Below, in pieces: positions 62,686-64,000 of a stretch of DNA of 64,000 nt; within the stretch, counting starts at the first letter, position 1, and every line of letters starts with the position of its first letter. The DNA is taken from assembly GCA_003139695.1 (NCBI GenBank), contig PLJM01000006.1:62001-126000 (forward strand). The letters are read 5' to 3'. Source of the DNA: Candidatus Dormiibacterota bacterium. Lineage in GTDB: Bacteria > Chloroflexota > Dormibacteria > Dormibacterales > Dormibacteraceae. The notes under the pieces are model-generated. The model searched no databases and had not been told where the DNA came from. It worked only from the letters and a program-made list of their open reading frames with translations. Made by a program: the position numbers and the translations under genes.

Positions 62686-63470
62686 GGCTCCGGGGCCCCC
62701 TCCCGCGCAGGAATTGGATTTGATTTAGTGCGCGCCTCCCCACTTCGCGGGGAGGAGATTCCTCTCATCTGGTGCAGGAACTGTAGCGATTTCAGGCGTC
62801 TGTCCAAATGGTGTTCCAGCTGGGCTGTCAGCACTCCCTCGATTGCATCGATCAGCATCGGCTCCAGCTTCAGCCGCCTATACGTCGCGATGTCCCCACT
62901 TGCCATCAGCCTCAGCACCTTGATCGCCGCCAGCGGCACCTGGCTCATTCCCGGCATGGCGCAGCTATCGCAGAGGAAGCCTCCCGCAGCTGGGCTGAAC
63001 GCCGCCGGCTTCGCCGCCAGCGGCTTTTCGCACGACGCGCACACTGCCAGTTGCGGCGCATAACCCAGGAGGTCAAGCGCGGCCATCATGAAATACGCCG
63101 ACGCGCGCCTCGGGTCTGTCTCCCTCGCCAGCTCGTCAAGCGCCATCACCGTCAGCTCGTACACACCATCCACCGGGTGCCTGTCCTCGCACACCCGCTC
63201 CGCCAGCTCCGCGATGAGGGCCGCGTGCGACATCACCTCGACGTCGCCCGGGATCCTCAGTCCCGGCAGCCGCTGCACCTGAGCCACCACGTCGAGATCT
63301 CCCCTCCCCTTCGCCAGCAGCAGGTCGACGTGCCCGTAAAGCTCGAGCGATGGCCCGAGCTTGCTCTCCTGGCGGCGCACGCCCTTCGCGATCGCCCCGA
63401 CCTTGCCGTGCTCGCGCGTCAGGAACGTGAAGATGCGATCGGCCTCGCCGTAGTCGAGCTTTCTCAGCAC
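62682..63470 (-). CDS. recO: DNA repair protein RecO
   Basis: 262 residues. The OB-fold N-terminus (LRKLDYGEADRIFTFLTREH, GKVGAIAKGVRRQESKLG) and the zinc-binding middle (LAVCASCEKPL, GGFLCDSC) are both present. RecO loads RecA with RecF/RecR. The last 25 residues (ISSPRSGEARTKSNPIPARE) are encoded by a palindromic repeat and look like an accidental extension. It is joined with glyS downstream. Confidence 0.93.
   Translation of the reverse strand: MLRKLDYGEADRIFTFLTREHGKVGAIAKGVRRQESKLGPSLELYGHVDLLLAKGRGDLDVVAQVQRLPGLRIPGDVEVMSHAALIAELAERVCEDRHPVDGVYELTVMALDELARETDPRRASAYFMMAALDLLGYAPQLAVCASCEKPLAAKPAAFSPAAGGFLCDSCAMPGMSQVPLAAIKVLRLMASGDIATYRRLKLEPMLIDAIEGVLTAQLEHHLDRRLKSLQFLHQMRGISSPRSGEARTKSNPIPAREGAPEP
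62735..62755 (+). repeat. 7-7-7 palindrome inside the recO end (repeat copy 3)
   Basis: CCTCCCC-ACTTCGC-GGGGAGG, the second hairpin of the intergenic repeat found at 49861 and 56610. Here it lies within the recO reading frame, extending the protein. Confidence 0.65.
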
Positions 63471-63498
63471 GACAGCCCGCTCGCGGTATGTGGGCAGG

Positions 63499-64000
<502 letters not shown>

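Overview
The window is one 64 kb stretch of GC-rich chromosome from a free-living, probably soil, bacterium. F420-type luciferase-like oxidoreductases, a DUF222/HNH nuclease, an alpha2-type glycyl-tRNA synthetase and the neighbourhood recO-glyS-ppdK-dnaG-rpoD fit a Terrabacteria lineage. My guess is Candidatus Dormibacterota or Chloroflexota, with Actinomycetota less likely. This is inference from gene content only; no rRNA is present.

Layout. (1) 1-15.4 kb is a catabolic and transport region: two CaiB/BaiF CoA-transferases, a SnoaL-like protein, a cyclase/hydrolase, an LLM oxidoreductase, a complete Dpp/Opp-type ABC importer (lipoprotein, two permeases, two ATPases), an MFS exporter that apparently starts at CTG, an SMP-30-like lactonase, a FAD dehydrogenase and a beta-propeller protein, with an orphan ChrB-domain protein among them. 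(2) 15.9-20.6 kb holds GrpB, a secreted DUF3224 protein and a LuxR-HTH/ATPase regulator. It is bracketed by a diverged 46-47 bp direct repeat built around a tRNA-Sec anticodon loop, with paired TTGGCTGTCA repeats. (3) 20.7-31.3 kb is an accessory zone: a peptidase, a frameshifted Doc toxin with its antitoxin, a K+ channel lacking TM1, a methyltransferase-phosphoesterase pair, a membrane protein pair, and an HTH protein with an OLD-family ATPase/TOPRIM nuclease. (4) 31.7-45.6 kb is an integrated mobilizable element next to tRNA-Asn. It carries a membrane-anchored SARP/BTAD-like protein, a sigma-like regulator, a relaxosome protein, a relaxase, a VirD4-type coupling protein, VirB2/VirB6-like membrane proteins, an excisionase-like protein and a tyrosine integrase. 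(5) Between the integrase and the tRNA lies its cargo: a four-gene ubiquitin-like conjugation operon (Ubl, E2, JAB peptidase, E1) and a three-gene toxin-antitoxin-chaperone module (HigB-HigA-SecB-like). (6) 45.7-64 kb is ordinary core chromosome: small envelope proteins, a cytidylate-kinase-like protein, an ECF sigma/anti-sigma pair, rpoD, dnaG, ppdK, a C1 peptidase, an M20 deacylase, an HNH nuclease, DinB, GNAT, glyS, recO and a CorC-like CBS protein.

The best candidate for an unusual system is the cargo at 40.6-45.5 kb. All catalytic signatures of a eukaryote-like ubiquitin pathway occur in one overlapping operon: E1 Rossmann motif, E2 cysteine, a perfect JAMM motif and a small Ubl with an internal Gly-Gly. 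It sits beside a TAC module whose three protein lengths nearly equal those of Mycobacterium tuberculosis HigB1-HigA1-Rv1957. Both classes are known in antiphage or stress defence, so this is probably a mobile defence locus. No sequence search could be run, so family names rest on motifs and context.
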